DNA of 64,000 bases from Nematostella vectensis (GCF_932526225.1 NC_064035.1:20573969-20637968); one strand, 5' to 3'; numbered from the stretch's first letter, positions 11,776 to 21,005 are shown. The notes: generated by a model not told the origin, from the sequence alone. Numbers and translations: made by a program.

Positions 11776-11882
11776 GATGCGTGCGCATAACTCGTGCTAT
11801 GCTATTTTAGACATGTCTAACAGTCCGCACCATAGCCACGCGGCTTCGTACTTTATGTATACATAGTACATATACGTATACG
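11776..11882. promoter_or_regulatory. Divergent promoter region, coiled-coil and capsid genes (element 1)
   Basis: The 107-bp gap between divergent start codons at 11775 (minus) and 11883 (plus) contains alternating GTATAC, ATGTATACATAG and TACATATACG, dense TATA-like and palindromic sequence. Similar TACATA/GTATAC or CATATATAA motifs precede 13871 and 15253. They are distinct from the TTTAAA motif of element 2. Confidence 0.5.
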
Positions 11883-13148
11883 ATGTCAGTCAGCGATAAA
11901 CTCGACCCCCAGCGAACACCCAGAACTCCTCTGGGGTTGAAAGCCGAGAGAACTGTTCACCGGGTCACTCTCAACCCGTCGACGGCCTCCCCAGGCGAGA
12001 CGCTATATGTGGCGGTCCCAAAGCTATCGGAAGGCGTCACGCTCGTGCCTGGCTCCTTGAGGGTCGGTCTCGATCTCTCCGTCTCAGGCCATGCAAATAA
12101 TACCGTCGTGAACAACGTCGGCCGAAATCTCGTGAGCCGCCTTAAAAGCACGTTTGCAGGAGAAACGCTCCAGGACACCAACCGCTACGACGTCTTCACG
12201 ACGTATGAGGAGCTTTACCTGTCCAAGGTCGAGAGAGAGGACCGCCTGGAGCAGGGCATACAGTCAGAAAACATGCGCAAGCTTCGCTCCAAGGCTGGCG
12301 ATAAAGCGACCAGTAACTCCAAGGAAAACCCTCTAAACGCCGCCCACGGGGCGAGGTACACCATCCCGCTAGACCATTCTCTGCTGACGGACCACGGCGT
12401 GCTGTACCCAAGGGCGCTCTCCGAGGCGCTGCTCTTCGAGATCACGTTCGCAGCGGTTGACCAGGTAGTAGTCGGAAGCGATGCTACCAAATTATCCTAT
12501 GGCATCAAAAATCTAGAGCTGGAGTACGAAAGCCTGAGGGACGACAACCTCGCCCGGTCTGCAGCCGCCGCCTACCAAAACGGCACGACGTTCTTCTACG
12601 AGCAAGTGAACCTTCACAAGACCTTCGTGATTAGCAAAGGGACGGACAGCATTATCAACGAGAGTGTCAACCTGCCGCGAAGGTCTATGAGTGGTCTGTT
12701 GCTCCTCTTTGTGGAGCCATACACGGCAGGGGCTCGCGACTCTGAGAAGTTCGTGTACCCCGACATCAAGAGCGTTCGCGTTACAATCGACGGCATGCCA
12801 AACAAGGTCTTCAGCCAGGGCCTGCGCCCCACGGATTTCTGGAGGGAGGCGAAAAGGCGGTTCGTCCGCCCCTCCCCGGGGGGGCACAGCGGAGCGCCTG
12901 CCGCCCCGGCAATCGGCCCCGATTCGTTCTATGGCGATAACATGTTTGCTCTGTGGATCGACCTTCGAACGACGGACGACAGTGCTATCCATTGAGGTGG
13001 TCTCCGGTTGGTCAATACCCGCGACGGTGTGCACCTCGAGATAAAACGCACGGCAAGCGGCACGGGTACCGTAAACTGTCACGTGTTTGTGGTGGCCGAC
13101 GCCCAAATGAACCTTATGAACGGACAGCTAGAGTCCATACAATACTGA
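11883..13148 (+). pseudogene. Double-jelly-roll major capsid protein with one TGA (element 1)
   Basis: This is the homologue of the intact 412-residue capsid protein of element 2 (45117-46355) over its whole length. Shared landmarks are RTPLGLKAE, STASPGETLYV, GHANNTVVNNVGRNLVSR, FAGETLQDT, PLDHSLLTDHGVLYPRAL and NLPRRSMSGLL. The frame is open from the ATG at 11883 to a TGA at 12993-12995, then continues in the same frame for 50 codons that still match element 2, to the final TGA at 13146-13148. The lesion replaces a conserved glycine position. It is the first gene of a plus-strand operon-like row (capsid, ATPase, 13871, 14557, 15253) inverted relative to element 2. Confidence 0.85.
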
Positions 13149-13184
13149 GCACATACGCCGGAGCGTGTTTCTGCGCGAAGCGGT

Positions 13185-13787
13185 ATGGACCCGAAAAACA
13201 TCCCATTTAACGCTCTCATCGTGGGCCCGACGTCATGCGGGAAGACCCAATTCGTAGTGGACCGGCTGCGCGGCCCTTTCTGGGGCAAGTTTGACTACAT
13301 CGTACTCATGTGCCCTACCTTTGTCTACAACAAAACATACGACGGCTTCGGCGAGGGCGACAATCGTCTGTTTGTCATCGCACCTGAGGCGGGTCAGATC
13401 GACATACTGCTGAGGTTTGTCTCCGCTCTCTTCGAAGGTACGAATACGCTAATCATACTCGACGATTGTGCGGCCTCGAAAGACGTAAAAAGGCGCTCTG
13501 ACCAGCTCGTCAACTTGGCGTTCAGCGCGCGCCACGTGGGTATCAGCGTATGGGTGATCACGCAGCAGCTCACCAGCATCACGAAGCCGTTCCGTGAGAA
13601 CATCGCGGCCTTGGTGGTCTTCGATACCCCGAGCAAGGCGGACATGAAAGCTATCCTGCATGACTACGGCACGGAGCTCTCAGAAGAGAAGATCAAAGAG
13701 TACATGGAGGCCCTCAAGAAGAAAAAGTTCTCGAAGTTAGAGTTTTGCTTGCGTCACCCTTATACCATCGCCCTAGTTGAACGGTAA
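13185..13787 (+). CDS. Genome-packaging ATPase (element 1)
   Basis: An intact 200-residue P-loop ATPase of the FtsK/HerA (A32-like) type used by Polintons and related viruses to pump DNA into capsids. Walker A is GPTSCGKTQ (residues 11-19), Walker B is TLIILDDCA (about residue 88), and a conserved SVWVITQQLTS, sensor-like, follows with a Gln pair. It starts 37 bp after the capsid gene and matches the element 2 ATPase (44462-45088) in length and order. It is one of the few genes of element 1 without a visible break. Confidence 0.9.
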   Translation: MDPKNIPFNALIVGPTSCGKTQFVVDRLRGPFWGKFDYIVLMCPTFVYNKTYDGFGEGDNRLFVIAPEAGQIDILLRFVSALFEGTNTLIILDDCAASKDVKRRSDQLVNLAFSARHVGISVWVITQQLTSITKPFRENIAALVVFDTPSKADMKAILHDYGTELSEEKIKEYMEALKKKKFSKLEFCLRHPYTIALVER

Positions 13788-13870
13788 CCACCGCCCTAGG
13801 ACATAACGTGTGTGTGCACACATATACGTGCGTACATACGTAATCACACGTGTTGCAACTTAGCCACGGC

Positions 13871-14497
13871 ATGCTGAGCGACGAATACTTTGAGAGTCTT
13901 CTTGAGGAGGGCGCCGCCGGCCTCCAAGCCGTCGAGTCGTTGGGCTGCTCGACGCAGCCTGCCGGAACGGCAACCGGAGTTGAGCAGACTGAGATAGCAG
14001 ACTCGAGGGAGAAACCCGCGATTCTCGTAGCCTCGGGGAAGTCGAGAGAAATGGCAGGCAAGGCCCTGACTCACGACGACGTCAAACGCATGAGCGCCGA
14101 GGAGGTGAGGAAGTACGAGAAGCGATACGAGACCGCTCTAGCCAGCCGGACTACAGACGCCCTGGCAGACAGCTTTCTGAAGCTTGCGACCAAGCTAGTA
14201 GGCATGGCGCTGCCGATAGACAGTGTGGTCGATCTTCACAATGACCTAGTGTCCAACTACATCATCAACAACGAGCTCTGCACATTGTGCGGAAGCCTGT
14301 CTCTACGCTGCGGTCGTTTGATGGCTTTAGCCGTCGGGGCGTTACACGTAGCACGTCATGTGAACACCGCCGGAACGGCAAGCGCTGACACGCGGTGTCA
14401 ACACGAGTTAGCAGTCGCGGACTCACCAGTGGTTTGCCTGCCGGAACAGCAAACGCACAGTGGCGAGTCTGCCACTCCAGAGCAGACGTTCATTTGA
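13871..14497 (+). CDS. Conserved capsid-row protein, unknown function (element 1)
   Basis: About 208 residues from the ATG at 13871; a GTG 21 bp upstream is possible. It matches element 2's 43872-44402 gene in the core (ELCTLCGSLSLRCGRLMALA against ELSNFAGLLVLKGGRMVALA) and in ending near TPEQ. The N-terminus is acidic and the middle is helical (MSAEEVRKYEKRYET). Ala/Gly/Thr-rich insertions contain the CCGGAACGGC motif at 13961, 14369 and 14440. The family has no function I recognise; position suggests a structural or core protein. Confidence 0.65.
   Translation: MLSDEYFESLLEEGAAGLQAVESLGCSTQPAGTATGVEQTEIADSREKPAILVASGKSREMAGKALTHDDVKRMSAEEVRKYEKRYETALASRTTDALADSFLKLATKLVGMALPIDSVVDLHNDLVSNYIINNELCTLCGSLSLRCGRLMALAVGALHVARHVNTAGTASADTRCQHELAVADSPVVCLPEQQTHSGESATPEQTFI
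14386..14400. promoter_or_regulatory. 15-bp near-palindrome TGACACGCGGTGTCA
   Basis: TGACA and TGTCA arms surround CGCGG; the site is followed by ACAC. It lies within the 3' part of the 13871 gene. A sister site occurs at 14536-14550. Spacing and symmetry fit a protein-binding site, but no binder is known. Confidence 0.4.
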
Positions 14498-14535
14498 AAG
14501 TTTGACACTTCTTCTACCGCTTGGTACCAAGTAAT

Positions 14536-14550
14536 TGACACCGCGTGTCA
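14536..14550. promoter_or_regulatory. 15-bp near-palindrome TGACACCGCGTGTCA
   Basis: The second copy of the dyad, 7 bp before the ATG of the next gene (14557) and also followed by ACAC. A further palindrome, CTTGGTACCAAG, lies at about 14520-14531. Position directly at a gene start favours an operator or promoter element. Confidence 0.45.
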
Positions 14551-14556
14551 ACACAA

Positions 14557-15192
14557 ATGGAGGAACCTCAAGGAAGTACTAGTGCCCAGCCTGCCGGTAC
14601 GTCAGCGGAACCTGACAAACAAGCTGCTGATGAGCATAATCAAGAACCTGCACGTACGCCTTCGGCGTTGGCGAAGAGAATCACGAGCCCCGAACCACCC
14701 GCGACCCGACCTAAACACCCTAAGCGAGTTGAAGCCGGAAGGCGCTTGGCAAAGTGGAACCGAATTAACAGAGCGAAGAAAGAGACACTTCGTGTCGTGC
14801 AGTCGCCGGTGACCCCGGGGCCGAGCGAGCCGCAGGGACGCGAGGGCTTGCGCGCCGACGATGCCTTCGGCATCACACACACACCAGCCCCGGAAAGCAA
14901 CTCTGCCTGGTCGGCTAGCTCGGTTATCGGGGTCGCTGGTCTTCTAGTGTCATTGTTCGGCCTCTACACACGTAGGCGGGAGCTAGCTGCCGCGTTCACT
15001 CGCACACCAGCTGTTAACCAGCAAGCTACCGATCCGCATGGTACCGATCCGCATGCTACCGAAGGTACCGACGACGTGATTCCGCCCGCAAGGCCGCCGC
15101 TGGCGGCCGCACAGCAGACCAAGGATCGCGTTCCGGCGACAGCGCTTCGCGCTCCCGGACAATGCAAATCTCGGCTATTATCCATGGAGTAA
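14557..15192 (+). CDS. Single-pass membrane protein (element 1)
   Basis: About 211 residues from the ATG at 14557. The N-terminal half is hydrophilic and Pro/Ala/Glu-rich with a basic run (RRLAKWNRINRAKKE). One membrane segment, SSVIGVAGLLVSLFGLY, is followed by RRRE. The tail is low-complexity with repeated ATDPHGTDPH. It corresponds to element 2's 144-residue gene (43329-43763): same order, a Lys/Arg-rich region before one membrane helix. The tail is expanded here and contains THAAHSM-type and CCGGCG-type insertions. Function unknown; possibly a virion membrane or capsid-associated protein. Confidence 0.6.
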   Translation: MEEPQGSTSAQPAGTSAEPDKQAADEHNQEPARTPSALAKRITSPEPPATRPKHPKRVEAGRRLAKWNRINRAKKETLRVVQSPVTPGPSEPQGREGLRADDAFGITHTPAPESNSAWSASSVIGVAGLLVSLFGLYTRRRELAAAFTRTPAVNQQATDPHGTDPHATEGTDDVIPPARPPLAAAQQTKDRVPATALRAPGQCKSRLLSME

Positions 15193-15252
15193 GCAGACAT
15201 TTACACACGAGGGCCCCACCCATATCCGCACGTCCGTGCATACGCATATATA

Positions 15253-15596
15253 ATGTCGACGATGAGAGCCCTGCCTTAGCTGAGAAGGAGAGGCACGACA
15301 AGGCCCTAGAGAAATACCAACAAGACTATGGACGCTACCAACAGCGGCGACAAAAAATCCTCGATTGGCAAGCTCAAAGTCGCGAGAGAGGGTCCCTCGC
15401 AAAGCAGAACTTCACCGACACCGACTACGTGCTCAAACTCTACAACCAGACCCGGCCGAAACAATCCCTGGAGTCGATGCGAGCCCCCGAGCTGTCCGAC
15501 TACTACATCCCCAGCAAAACGCAGAAGAACGCCGAGTTGGCGTACATTGGCGCCGGCGCTCTTGCCATCGGCTACGCAGCTAGCCGCTTGCTGTGA
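15253..15596 (+). pseudogene. Charged membrane-anchored protein, 5' end lost (element 1)
   Basis: From about 15270 the frame matches element 2's 138-residue gene (42620-43036): RHDKALEKYQQ, then APELSDYYIPS, then a C-terminal hydrophobic helix (AYIGAGALAIGYAASRLL). The N-terminal membrane segment of the relative is missing, and the only well-placed ATG (15253, after CATATATAA) is out of frame with the conserved part. The 74-residue gene found upstream in element 2 (43069-43293) is also absent, so one deletion may have removed it together with this 5' end. Confidence 0.65.
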
Positions 15597-15656
15597 TGCA
15601 GCTGCCGTTCCGGCGCTGCATCTAGGCAGCCTTTTTCCATGCTGCGCATAAGATGA

Positions 15657-16582
15657 TTGCAGACCGACCTCAGAAAGACCGAGCGCTCCGCGCAGCAGTG
15701 CGTATGCACGTACGCCAAAGGCGTAGCAGACGACAACCGCCTGTTGGAGACTGATACATGCGTTGCAACGCATCGCGTATACGAGCAGATACCAAACCGT
15801 ATCCACCAGTCGGACCTGCTATTCTTGCCAACCGACCGCGGGTACAAGTATGCCCTGACTGTCGTTGACGTTGCTTCACGATATAAAGCCGCCCGCCCAC
15901 TGAGGACTAAAAGCGCGGCCGTCGTCTCCCGCGAACTCGCTGGCATCTATGCAGAGGGGCATCTCACATGGCCTAAGGTTCTCATGGTTGATGACGGCAC
16001 GGAGTTCAATGGTGCTACCACAAAGCTCCTAACAGACCACGGGGGGAGGTCCGACGGGCTGAGCCAGGGCACCACAGGAGCCAAGCTTTCGCCGAGTCTT
16101 TCCATCGCTGGCTGGTACAGCGCCTATTTCGTGCGCAGTACTCGAAGGAGCTTGCATCCGGCAAGACAAACCGCGAGTGGGTTACTGCTTTGCCAATCGT
16201 CATCTCGGACATAAACGCAACGAAGACTCGCATGACTGGCTTTGCGCCTAAGGACGCCATAAAGCTGAGGCGCGTGCCTCTCAAAGCCGAAAAGCCTCCC
16301 TTAGAGGTCCCCTTAGAGGTCGGAACGGGGGTGTATATCGCCGTAAACGAGGAAGACCTTCAGGACAAGGGCCGACGGCGAGCGACGGACCCGTGGTGGA
16401 CAAGCAAGGCATACCCAATACTAAAGAGGGTCATGGAGCCCGGACAGCCAGTGTTGTATTACACGGCGTTCTCTAAGCACGGCTTCACGCGTTCGCAGTT
16501 GCGTAGCGTGACGCTAGCGCGATCAAAAAAATCTGCTGGTCGCGCTAGCGTGGTCAGCGCTTGTGCCTTCTATTGCAGCTAA
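15657..16582 (+). pseudogene. DDE (retrovirus-like) integrase, frameshifted (element 1)
   Basis: Polinton-type integrase with an RVE core: NRIHQSDLLF (first Asp), VVDVASRYKAA and VDDGTEFNG (second Asp). The frame then shifts at a G-run near 16030-16040. The glutamate region and C-terminal domain (PIVISDINATKTRMTGFAPK, RRATDPWW, GQPVLYY) lie in another frame up to 16582. The integrase joins element ends to target DNA and produces the 6-bp duplication. The N-terminal 50 residues do not resemble those of element 2. The C-terminus is replaced by sequence of a 12-bp stem hairpin (16511-16551). Confidence 0.85.
16511..16551. terminator. Perfect 12-bp stem hairpin between convergent genes (element 1)
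   Basis: ACGCTAGCGCGA (16511-16522) and TCGCGCTAGCGT (16540-16551) are perfect reverse complements around a 17-nt A-rich loop. The hairpin sits where the integrase (plus) and the polymerase/helicase gene (minus) meet tail to tail. A role in RNA 3' end formation is inferred from position; it could also be a protein-binding dyad or replication structure, as each arm contains GCTAGC. Confidence 0.55.
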
Positions 16583-19500
16583 GGCACGTGAGTCTGACAT
16601 TCCACTTGTAGTGACCCTGACTGTCGTCCCGCCGGTCGATACTGAAGCATTGGGGATGACTCTTGGTGTACCCCTGAAGCAGAAGCTGAGCGCCACAGAG
16701 CGTGCACTTCTTTTCCGCGTCAGCAATCATGCCGAGTACGTGGTCTACCGTCAGAACGTGGTGCGGCCCCGCGTACTTTGTGCGACCCTTTTGCCTGTCG
16801 TCTATAGCGTATCGCTTGATTCGCGCTATAATGAGCTCTTCACTGGGCGTAGCCTGCAGTCCTGTGGGAACCAACGCACCTGGGGTGTTATCGGAGGGGA
16901 TCTTGCGGACTATCTGGTCGGCGAGCCGCACGCGGGAGATGCCGGTGTATACAGCATTCGTGATCCAGCCCTCTAAGCTGTGGTCTATGATCAACAAACG
17001 TCTTGGAGTCTGGATAGTCTTGCCCTGCACCCGGTGGACTGTCCCCCAGCCCGCGTATTTCCACTCGAGGGGAAGCCCGTTAAGGACCACGCCGAGAGGA
17101 ACCTCGACTACCGTGCCTTCGTACGCGTCGACCTTCCGACCGGCCGCCCTTGCTTGCGATAACGATGCGCGATGCTAGGATTGGGGTCAAAGCGGATGGT
17201 TGCTGGCAATCGGGGGTAGTTTTTCCTGTGGTGCTCTACCAATCGCTGCTGAACAAGGGCCCCCATCTTGTTGGTCGAGCACACCCACATATCGCTTGGG
17301 TGGGCCTGCTCGATCGCCGCGTCGAACGCCACCCCATCCCACTCCTCTCGAAACACCTCAAGCTGTTGGGAGTCTGGCTGACACCAAATCCGGTCCTTTA
17401 TGTCGTGGAGCCTGGAGGAGGGCGCGGCAGAGCCGCAGTCGCATGTACTGTACGGCTTTCCGCAGTCTTCACACAGGCAGCGGTAGTCGGATTCGAACCA
17501 GCGGATGTTCCCCTGTGCCCACTGCTTGAGTATATTGTGAGGCCCCTCTTTATCTCCCCAGGGCGGGACCTGCCCATAGTCGCCACAACACACTACCTGA
17601 CACGGCCGCGTGGCGAGATACCCTAGGATGGCGCGTAGCACTTTAGTCTGTACCTTACAGCACTCAATGATGATTACTTCTGCGAGACGGTCGAGTTTGT
17701 GCCCCAGCTCGGAAGGTCTCCACCCCTCTATCGGCTTCTCCGCTGGTATGCAGAGGTAGTGGTGGTAGGTTTGAGCCTTCACCGCGAGGCGCGGGTTGTT
17801 GCGATGGTCGTGGGCGAGGTCGTTCTCGGGGGTGAGCACCACAACGTTGCGGCCGCGGAACATGCTCACCGCCCACTCGGTCTTCCCCGATCCTTCCTGG
17901 CCGGCTATTTACATCCTCGCAAAGGTTGCGGCCACTAGATCGCACGGCAGACTCGGCGCAGTGCTTGGCTTCCTAGCCAAGCATCCCGACCTCTTCGGAC
18001 CCCAAGCCGCTTCGGGTCGCCACTCGTACCCAGGCATCTTGTGGCGCCACTCTCCATACCTCGGATTTTGCTCCACGAGCTTTACACCACTGGGCACCGC
18101 CTTTGCGTATATGGCATCTGTGCATACTCGGAGGACGTCTTCGCGAGGGATCCGCCTCAACATGCGTCGCAACGCTATGTTTGTGTACGCCAAGACGAAG
18201 GCCCTTATATGGTACCATTGTGAGCGCCGGACTCCGTCTTTGTATTGGATCAGATGAGCCCCGTCGGCATGCTCGAAGTTAAGTAAGTGGTCGGTGCCCG
18301 CAAGGAGGTTTGTCAGATACGCGGCTTCTTCACGGTCGCGGACTACGATCGAGGACTCGTCGCCATGGCGAGCGCACTTGCCTACGAAACGAACAGCGAG
18401 ATCTCGACCCTCAGGATACTGCGAGTCTTCGCCGCCGGGGCGGCACGCGATGGAGCGGGGGAACTTGATGGAGTCCTTTTTTCCGACGCTATACAACACC
18501 TCCCTCACCGCGGCCATGACTAGGTCACCCGAGTCTAGCAGGTCCTTGAGCTCTGGCGTTCGTAGGGGAGCCGTATTTCCGTACCAGATCAATAGCGTCT
18601 GAGGCGCCGCCGAAGACACTGTCCTCTCATCCTAGGTACGCCGCACGCATGTCGATGTGCGCATCAGGCTGCGCCCCTAAGTTTTCCTTGCTATTCCACA
18701 CTTTGGACTCAACCTGCGACGCTCGCCAGACGTCACTGTATTTAGGAGGCGTTGGCCTGATGTTCTCTCTTTGGGTCCACTTCTTGAAGCGATACCCTAC
18801 TGCACGGCCCATCGAGTGCGTAGCTTCGATGTACTCTTGGTAGGCTGGATGGTCATCAGGGAGCCATTGAGGATCATATCCAGTCTCGTCTGTAAACGCC
18901 CTGTCGATAGCCCATCCGTCTTGTCCCGATCGGTACAGTTTGCCTTCGTGCGTGACTATAACACGCCCACACAGCCAGATCCTCGTGCTTCTGGGGATCG
19001 CCCTGTTTATAAAGCGAATGAGCACCTCTCGCACTTTTGCCTCGCGCGTTTTTGTGGCGGCACTGGTAGCGCGAGGCGCTGCCTTCTCCTGACATAACGA
19101 ACGAAGCTCCCTCTCAGCCTCGAAGTCTAGGCCGTGGACGCTCGCGATCGCAGGTGGTTCAGTCGGAAGCTACGCCCAGGCGTGGTTATTGTGGCAAGGG
19201 ATGCGGATTTGTGTGCACCCCCTCTTGTACTTCCCCGAGTCCCACAGAACCTTACCCAGGGCGTCCACGGCTACTAGCTTTACCTCGAGCTTTTTTTCCA
19301 TCTCGAAGAGGTCTTCTGTGGTGCATCCCGTAGTGGCCAACTTCTTGTCGAATCGCTCGAGGATCTTGCCTCGTGTCTTGGTTAGATCAAGGGAGCGCGA
19401 GGTGCCGCGATTCCTCAAGAAGTCGGCAACATAGCTCACAACACAGTTAGCGAAGGCGTCACTCCCCTCTCGCTCAAACATTGGCCTAGGCTCACCATTT

Positions 19501-20201
19501 TGCTCAGGTAAAGGGCGAAGCTCGTATCTCACGTAGACGAGGTACTCTCGTCCTTTCTCCCAAATACCCACATCGATGCCTTCCAGGTCACCTACTGTGA
19601 TTTGGTCCCCTCTTTCGACTAACGACCCACCAATCTTGTGCTCCGAGTGCCCTTCCTCCTCCGTGATTGGCGCCAATGGCTCTGCGGGGGCCTTACCAAC
19701 GACCGTGAAGAGTCCGTAACGCCGGTCGGGGTCTACCATCTCGAGCACCAGCGGCAGCACTGCGTTTGCCCGCAGAGACTCCCGCTCGTGCGAGACCCAC
19801 CACACCGAGCCGTCGTCACTAATATCAGGCCCCCGCATAACTGGCTTTAGAGCAATGACACCTGCTCCACCAAGATCTCGTATCTCCTGGTAAACACCGG
19901 CGCTTATGTCTTGGCCCCGTAGAGTGGCATCCACGCTTGGGAACCGAAGATGGGCGCCGCCGACGAAGAGAGAATAGTACTGCTCGAGGTCTAAGCCCTC
20001 CGGGTCCTCTTGCCGCCGTTCCAGCAGCAGAGGGTCGTCTTCCTCTGTCCACACCTTCTCCGGTACGAGCGGCTTAAGCAGCCTGTGTTTGACATCGTCG
20101 GGGATGTCCTTGTCCAGGATGTTCTGGACCAGCCCTGCCAGTACGGCGGGCGCCTCTTTGTCACGCATGCTATCGAGAATCTCCTCTATATTAGCGTACA
20201 T
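16554..20201 (-). pseudogene. Polymerase-like + SF1 helicase + HNH replication protein, broken (element 1)
   Basis: One minus-strand gene of about 1,215 codons. Order: an N-terminal domain with a Cys (FANCVVSY, near 19445) and a His (CHNNHAWA, near 19185), possibly a peptidase-like fold; a palm-like region with IDMRAAYLG (near 18640, like polymerase B motif A) and CTDAIY (18110-18125, like motif C but lacking its second Asp); an SF1 helicase with Walker A GQEGSGKT (near 17900), VIIIECC, motif III GDYGQ, TVHRVQGKT and YTGISRVR (Pif1/RecD style); a C-terminal HNH-like zinc domain (CTLCG, SIDRRDD, CLSCN). Breaks: TAG 19172-19170, frameshift near 18630, TAA 17911-17909 before Walker A, frameshift near 17110-17150. 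No 3'-5' exonuclease motifs were seen. The helicase is secure; the polymerase assignment is tentative. Confidence 0.7.
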
Positions 20202-20203
20202 GC

Positions 20204-20465
20204 TTGGGTATACCCTGTGCCACCCAATCTCCGACTGTCCGTATCACAACCGGCGGGACGAGCGTTCGGGTATGACCTGTGCCACCCAGTCTCTAATTGC
20301 CCGTACCGCAGCCGGCGGGACGAGCGTTTGGGTATGCCTTGTGCCACCCAGCCCCTAATCGCCCGTATCGCGGGCCGCGGTGTCGGACAGGACGTTTGGG
20401 TATGCCTTGTGCCACCCAGTATCAATTGCCCGTGCCGCGGGCTGCGATGTCAGACAGGACGAGTG
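20204..20465. repeat. Four iterons of about 62 bp upstream of the replication gene (element 1)
   Basis: GGGTAT(A/G)CC(C/T)TGTGCCACCCA recurs at 20206, 20268, 20330 and 20398 (spacings 62, 62, 68). Each copy is followed by CGTA/TG-type sequence and GGCGGGACGAGCG or CGGACAGGACG. The array occupies the whole gap between the Cys-rich gene and the start of the polymerase/helicase gene, so it is a candidate promoter/enhancer or origin. Confidence 0.75.
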
Positions 20466-20469
20466 CGAA

Positions 20470-20760
20470 CTATTTCCGAGCGCGCCTCTCGACGCCACGC
20501 ATCCTCTGCCCTACACGATTCGCTCCGCAGAAGCGGCACAACCGCGTCTCCGACCGAGTCCCTATGCCGCAGACCATGCACGGCACGGGGAGGGGGATGC
20601 CCTTACGGAGCCTTTGGAGGTGCACCTTGCAGTAGGTGTCCATGCACCTTCGGCCGCACGTGTTTGCGTGGCCGACCTTTAGCCACCCGCAATAATCCTT
20701 TCCGCACCTCATCCTTCGAACGCTCGGTATACCACAGGACAGACGGATGTCTAATTGCAA
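20470..20760 (-). CDS. Small Cys-rich (zinc-binding) protein (element 1)
   Basis: Up to 96 residues; the first in-frame codon at 20760 is TTG, and a Met lies 17 residues in, just before RCGKDYC. Two Cys clusters are seen: CGKDYCGW with TCGRRCMDTYCKVHL, then CMVCG-x10-CRFCG, the spacing of a treble-clef or zinc-ribbon pair. The tail is basic (RMRGVERRARK). It reads toward the polymerase/helicase gene across the iterons. No relative in element 2 is obvious, although that element has its own Cys-rich protein (38141-38488). A nucleic-acid-binding or regulatory role is inferred from basic charge and zinc motifs. Confidence 0.6.
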   Translation of the reverse strand: MQLDIRLSCGIPSVRRMRCGKDYCGWLKVGHANTCGRRCMDTYCKVHLQRLRKGIPLPVPCMVCGIGTRSETRLCRFCGANRVGQRMRGVERRARK

Positions 20761-20774
20761 GTCCTTGGGGGTTC

Positions 20775-21005
20775 GGGCCTACATTAGCAATTGCCAAAAG
20801 CTTATGTACGTGAAATCGATTTGGCCTACATTAGCAATTGCCAAAAGCTTATGTACGTGAAATCGGTTTGGCCCACATTAGCAATTGCCGATTGTTTATG
20901 TACGTGAAGCATTATCTGCCTGATATATAGAGACGGGGCTGGGAGGCCCGGAGGGGCGATTCGCACCTCCCACTAGTTTCTCTGAAACCCCCTGCCCCCC
21001 CCCCC
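20775..21005 (-). repeat. Terminal inverted repeat, right (element 1)
   Basis: Three 47-bp units (20778, 20825, 20872; each with ACATTAGCAATTGCC and TTATGTACGTGAA), then the conserved GGGGCTGGGAGGCCCGGAGG block and a terminal C-run (20995-21005). It mirrors 8280-8523 with fewer and more repeat units as noted there. Confidence 0.93.

Larger units (their letters stand above)
8280..21005. mobile_element. Element 1: decayed GC-rich Polinton/adintovirus-like element
   Basis: A 12.7-kb element with inverted terminal repeats of about 230-240 bp and a 6-bp target duplication, inserted in the 78-bp satellite. It encodes homologues of the element 2 capsid, ATPase, integrase and accessory proteins, but has a different replication gene. 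At least eight lesions are visible: stops in the capsid, coiled-coil and polymerase genes, frameshifts in integrase, penton and polymerase, an internal deletion in the membrane-protein gene, and truncation of two other genes. Its coding DNA is clearly more GC-rich than the surrounding host DNA and element 2, with GC-rich third positions. Confidence 0.93.

Noticed and set aside
12513-13106. 197-codon minus-strand frame in element 1
   Set aside because: Antisense to the capsid gene; no similarity to element 2 proteins.
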